A stretch of DNA of 64,000 bases from Kineococcus sp. NBC_00420 (lineage in GTDB: Bacteria > Actinomycetota > Actinomycetes > Actinomycetales > Kineococcaceae). A program made the translations under genes and the position numbers. Location: the NCBI RefSeq assembly GCF_036021035.1, contig NZ_CP107930.1, positions 248,001 to 312,000 of the forward strand. Direction: 5' to 3'. Every line of letters starts with the position of its first letter. Positions within the stretch are counted from its first letter, which is position 1. The notes under the pieces are model-generated. The model was not told where the DNA came from, did no database searches, and worked only from the letters and a program-made list of their open reading frames with translations. This document shows positions 61,939-64,000 of the stretch, piece after piece.

Positions 61939-62260
61939 CACAGGGCCCGCTGTCTCGGAGGTGCCCACGAGTTGAGGTCGCTGTCGTCGCAGCCGTCCCA
62001 GGCCTCGACCCGAACCCGCACTGCATTGAGGAAGACCTTCACGGCTTCAGACTGGACGTGGAGGCGGAGGATCCGCTGCCGGCCCTGGACGTTGAAGATG
62101 GCACTGGCGTAGTCGACATGGACGCCGTGGACGCCGTGGGACCGCAGCTGGTGCACGAACCGTTCGGGGATGAAGTCGCTCGGGCGAGGCTGTAGGCGTC
62201 GAGGCGGTCTCGAGAGCCGAGGTTGGCCCACCAGTCGGCCACGGCGAGGTGTTGGGTCAC
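61935..62260 (-). pseudogene. small W-W family gene with frameshift
   Basis: GTG 62260 starts VTQHLAVADWWANLGSRDRL. After DAYSL the frame must change near 62185 to continue with PSDFIPERFVHQLRSHGVHG and a longer tail ending at 61935. The joined protein would be about 107 residues with the WW, PxDx and HGV blocks of the family. A one-base deletion accounts for the break. Its stop overlaps the GTG of the next paralogue, so the two once formed a coupled pair. Confidence 0.68.
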
Positions 62261-62360
62261 GACTTCGGTATCGGCTCCCCAACCCCGGTCGCATGAGAGC
62301 GGGTCACTCGACCAGCCGAGCGTTCGGGTTGACCGACCGGTCGCGGTCAGGGGCTTCGGT

Positions 62361-62408
62361 GCTCAGCCGGTGGGCCCGCGCTACGACCCGCCCTCCCGCC
62401 GGCTGAGC
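62361..62408. repeat. conserved hairpin repeat, copy 2
   Basis: Arms GCTCAGCCGGTGGG (62361-62374) and CCCGCCGGCTGAGC (62395-62408) pair with one G-U around 20 bases. GGCCCGCATCCG follows, as in copy 1 at 61582-61630. The flanking 20 bases on each side are also similar. Confidence 0.8.
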
Positions 62409-62470
62409 GGCCCGCATCCGCTGGGCAACTTCCAATCGACCACTTTCACCCACACCTGAGGAGACAGTCG

Positions 62471-62680
62471 TCACCGTTCGGACCTGGAGATGCGTCGTCG
62501 TAGCAGGACCTGGACCGTCGCCGTCGCCGGCCAGCAGACCAACTGCACGCCGCCGAGGACCGCACCGACCGCGTTGCCTGCCCGAGCAAACGCGATGAGC
62601 TCCAGGGCCGCCACCATCGTCAGCCCCGCCCACGTGAGCAGCGCGTTACGGTGTCTGCGTCTGCTGACCAGTGGCGGCAC
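62471..62680 (-). CDS. small membrane protein
   Basis: A 69-residue frame with a GTG start. It has two hydrophobic segments (LTWAGLTMVAALELIAFARA and AVGAVLGGVQLVCWPATATV) and basic ends, giving an inside-positive topology. No family is recognised. It lies upstream of the broken W-W pair on the same strand. Confidence 0.45.
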   Translation of the reverse strand: MPPLVSRRRHRNALLTWAGLTMVAALELIAFARAGNAVGAVLGGVQLVCWPATATVQVLLRRRISRSER

Positions 62681-62888
62681 CGCTCAAGAATGCCACCGCC
62701 GATCGCCGCCGATCGCCGCCGATCACCACCGATCACTGACGTTGGTGGCCCCGCTCGAGGCGGGTCACCAGATCGGCGTAGGGCCACCTCCCCCGTTGAG
62801 ACGTCAGTCGATGGGTCCATCCGGCGGACAGGGCGCACAACTATGGTGTCCGGTCCTGCAGACCTTGCTCAGGGGGGACGCTGGAGGT

Positions 62889-63143
62889 GTGACTACCGAG
62901 CCTTCCAGCTTCGACACCTGGTGGGCGGGTGTGGATGACGTAACGCGCCAGCGAATCTTGAATCTCCAGGCCGGCGACCACGTCCCGGGGGACTTGGCCC
63001 TGGCCATGCAGCTGCACGGAGTCCGAGTCCTTGCCGTGGGCGTGGTGTGGTCGCAGATGGAGGAAGAGTGGATCGGGCTGTATGAGCAGCCGCCGGAGGT
63101 CATCGACCTGCTCGCCAGCGTCAGTGGCGATCACCCCGGCTGA
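62889..63143 (+). CDS. small W-W family protein, intact
   Basis: An 84-residue protein: VTTEPSSFDTWWAGVDDVTR, then a helix, VPGDLALAMQLHGVRVLAV, and a C-terminal EQPPEVIDLLASV. It is the only apparently whole member of a family with three other members in the window (508-852, 61699-61938, 61935-62260). The GTG at 62889 is preceded by GGAG and a G-run. Unlike the two broken copies it reads on the plus strand. The predicted fold is alpha/beta with no catalytic motif that I recognise. Confidence 0.65.
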   Translation: MTTEPSSFDTWWAGVDDVTRQRILNLQAGDHVPGDLALAMQLHGVRVLAVGVVWSQMEEEWIGLYEQPPEVIDLLASVSGDHPG

Positions 63144-63152
63144 CAGGGCGGT

Positions 63153-63341
63153 TCAGGAGGCTTCGCGGGGCCCACTCGCGATGGGTGTGCCATCACCGGC
63201 GAGGAGGTGGCCGTTGAGGCACTCGAACTGCAGCGGCTTCTCGAGGGCGCGACCTCCGGCCAGCTGGAAGACGAGCCATCTGCGTATGCCCTGTGCTTGG
63301 CACTCGGGGCATGTCTGGGGTCGTTGGGTAATCACCGGCAC
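63153..63341 (-). CDS. small zinc-ribbon-like protein
   Basis: A 62-residue frame with a GTG start. It contains TCPECQAQG near the start and FECLNGHLLAGDG later, a C-x2-C...C-x3-H pattern that could bind zinc. WLVFQLAGGR lies between. It ends ten bases from the convergent W-W gene. No function is assigned. Confidence 0.5.
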   Translation of the reverse strand: MPVITQRPQTCPECQAQGIRRWLVFQLAGGRALEKPLQFECLNGHLLAGDGTPIASGPREAS

Positions 63342-63857
63342 ATCATTACGCTACGTCACAAAATGCGACCACGGGTTACGCCCGTCAGTATCGGCGGACC
63401 GCGATCTTGAGGTCTGGGTTGCCTTCCCGGGAACGGTCTGGGCTGACATAGCCAGCGAGCGTCAAGTGAGCGCCGAGGAGGCATCCGGCCCTTCGACTGT
63501 GACACGACCCCACCCAAGCCGCCCGCCTCGGCGACCGCTCAGCCTCCTGCATCATTGGTCGATCCAGGCTGGGAGCTCAACGGATACGGGCTGGCAGCCG
63601 GTGGCGACGGTCGGGTCACGTCGCGCGGTCCCGCCGACTGAGCCGCGACCTCGAGCGCGACCTGCTCTCAAGAGCGCACCGCCGCCAGGCCGGACGCTGC
63701 AGCCACCCGAAGCCCGCGCGGCGGTTGGAGAGTGGTGTCAACCGCAGCAACCGCACCGTTGCCAACCCGACCAAAGCGGGGGTAAGTCAAGAATTCCTTC
63801 CCCCGCGTCGATGTCCTACTTCCGGGGGTTGCCCCGGTGATCGGGATCACCGCAGGA
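63342..63857. other. stretch without recognisable genes
   Basis: About 500 bases before the MASE1 gene. Frames here have no motifs. The right part should contain the promoter of that gene. Confidence 0.45.
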
Positions 63858-63875
63858 GTGAGGGAGGAAGCGGTC

Positions 63876-64000
63876 GTGGGGAGAGCTGCGCTGGCACGTA
63901 GTGCCGGGTTCGCCGTGCTGTTCGCGCTGACCGTGGCGCTGGGACGGTTGACGGTCATGGACGGCACCAGCTTGAGCTTGGTGTGGCCGGCCGCCGGGGT
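63876..64000 (+). CDS. MASE1-domain sensor protein, 5' end
   Basis: The gene begins at GTG 63876 (GGAGG about eight bases upstream) or at an in-frame GTG at 63858, and runs off the right edge. The 41 residues visible include FAVLFALTVALGRLTVMDGT and SLSLVWPAAGV. This is the opening of a MASE1 membrane sensor domain, in which the LSLVWPAAG block is highly conserved. Such domains usually precede GGDEF, histidine-kinase or PAS modules, which are not visible here. Confidence 0.75.
   Translation, partial: MGRAALARSAGFAVLFALTVALGRLTVMDGTSLSLVWPAAG

Overview
The window is high-GC DNA from an actinobacterium. The lineage-specific markers are a WhiB-type iron-sulfur regulator (61272-61508), an ANTAR-domain protein at the left edge, many GTG starts with GGAGG ribosome sites, and typical actinobacterial sugar ABC systems. 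The genus cannot be fixed from the sequence alone. The region looks accessory: it is dominated by catabolic and transport gene sets, carries five recognisable complete or near-complete insertion sequences plus decayed ones, and holds many broken genes. Nothing ribosomal, no tRNA and no CRISPR array was seen.

Layout. 1-2100: regulatory scraps (ANTAR, a small W-W protein, a STAS protein). 2152-6432: a minus-strand xylose-type ABC importer (binding protein, ATPase, permease) followed by a broken dehydrogenase. 6859-10347: an IS1380-family element and an IS701/IS4-like element, both with clear inverted repeats and target duplications. 10361-21696: a nine-gene minus-strand sugar or polyol catabolic cluster (xylulokinase-like kinase, two Zn-dehydrogenases, a ribose-type ABC importer, a KpsF-like sugar-phosphate isomerase, a ribulose-phosphate-3-epimerase-like protein, an SDR) with a divergent SorC regulator. 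The same 14-bp palindrome lies at both promoters of this cluster and in front of the xylose-type importer, so one regulator probably runs both. 21727-26600: nested insertion sequences, including two inverted, nearly identical ISL3 copies, one of which splits an SGNH hydrolase gene. 26600-29830: a LacI regulator and two MalF/MalG-type permeases, with three operators between them but no binding-protein gene. 29857-32499: an IS5-like element, a truncated response regulator and an intradiol-dioxygenase-like lipoprotein. 32569-38503: a complete polyol-type (sorbitol/mannitol) importer with a dehydrogenase nearly identical to one in the first cluster, and a divergent AraC regulator. 38524-43221: a UbiB-like kinase and an MFS exporter fused to carboxypeptidase-regulatory-like domains.

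43562-51739: a possible second functional unit: a lipid kinase with two compensating frameshifts, a PAP2 protein, a fused ferredoxin-ferredoxin reductase, a cytochrome P450, a NarL-type two-component system and a Zn-dehydrogenase. A 13-bp tandem repeat starts on the P450 stop codon. Matching palindromes sit before the sensor kinase and before the dehydrogenase, and a weaker one lies ahead of the operon. I infer a regulated oxygenase/dehydrogenase pathway of unknown substrate. 51829-56814: decayed IS5 and ISL3 elements, a frameshifted diguanylate cyclase and another IS1380 element. 57869-64000: a secreted CARDB protein, pobA, whiB, several members of the small W-W family (two broken), two small repeat families, and the start of a MASE1 sensor that runs off the right edge.
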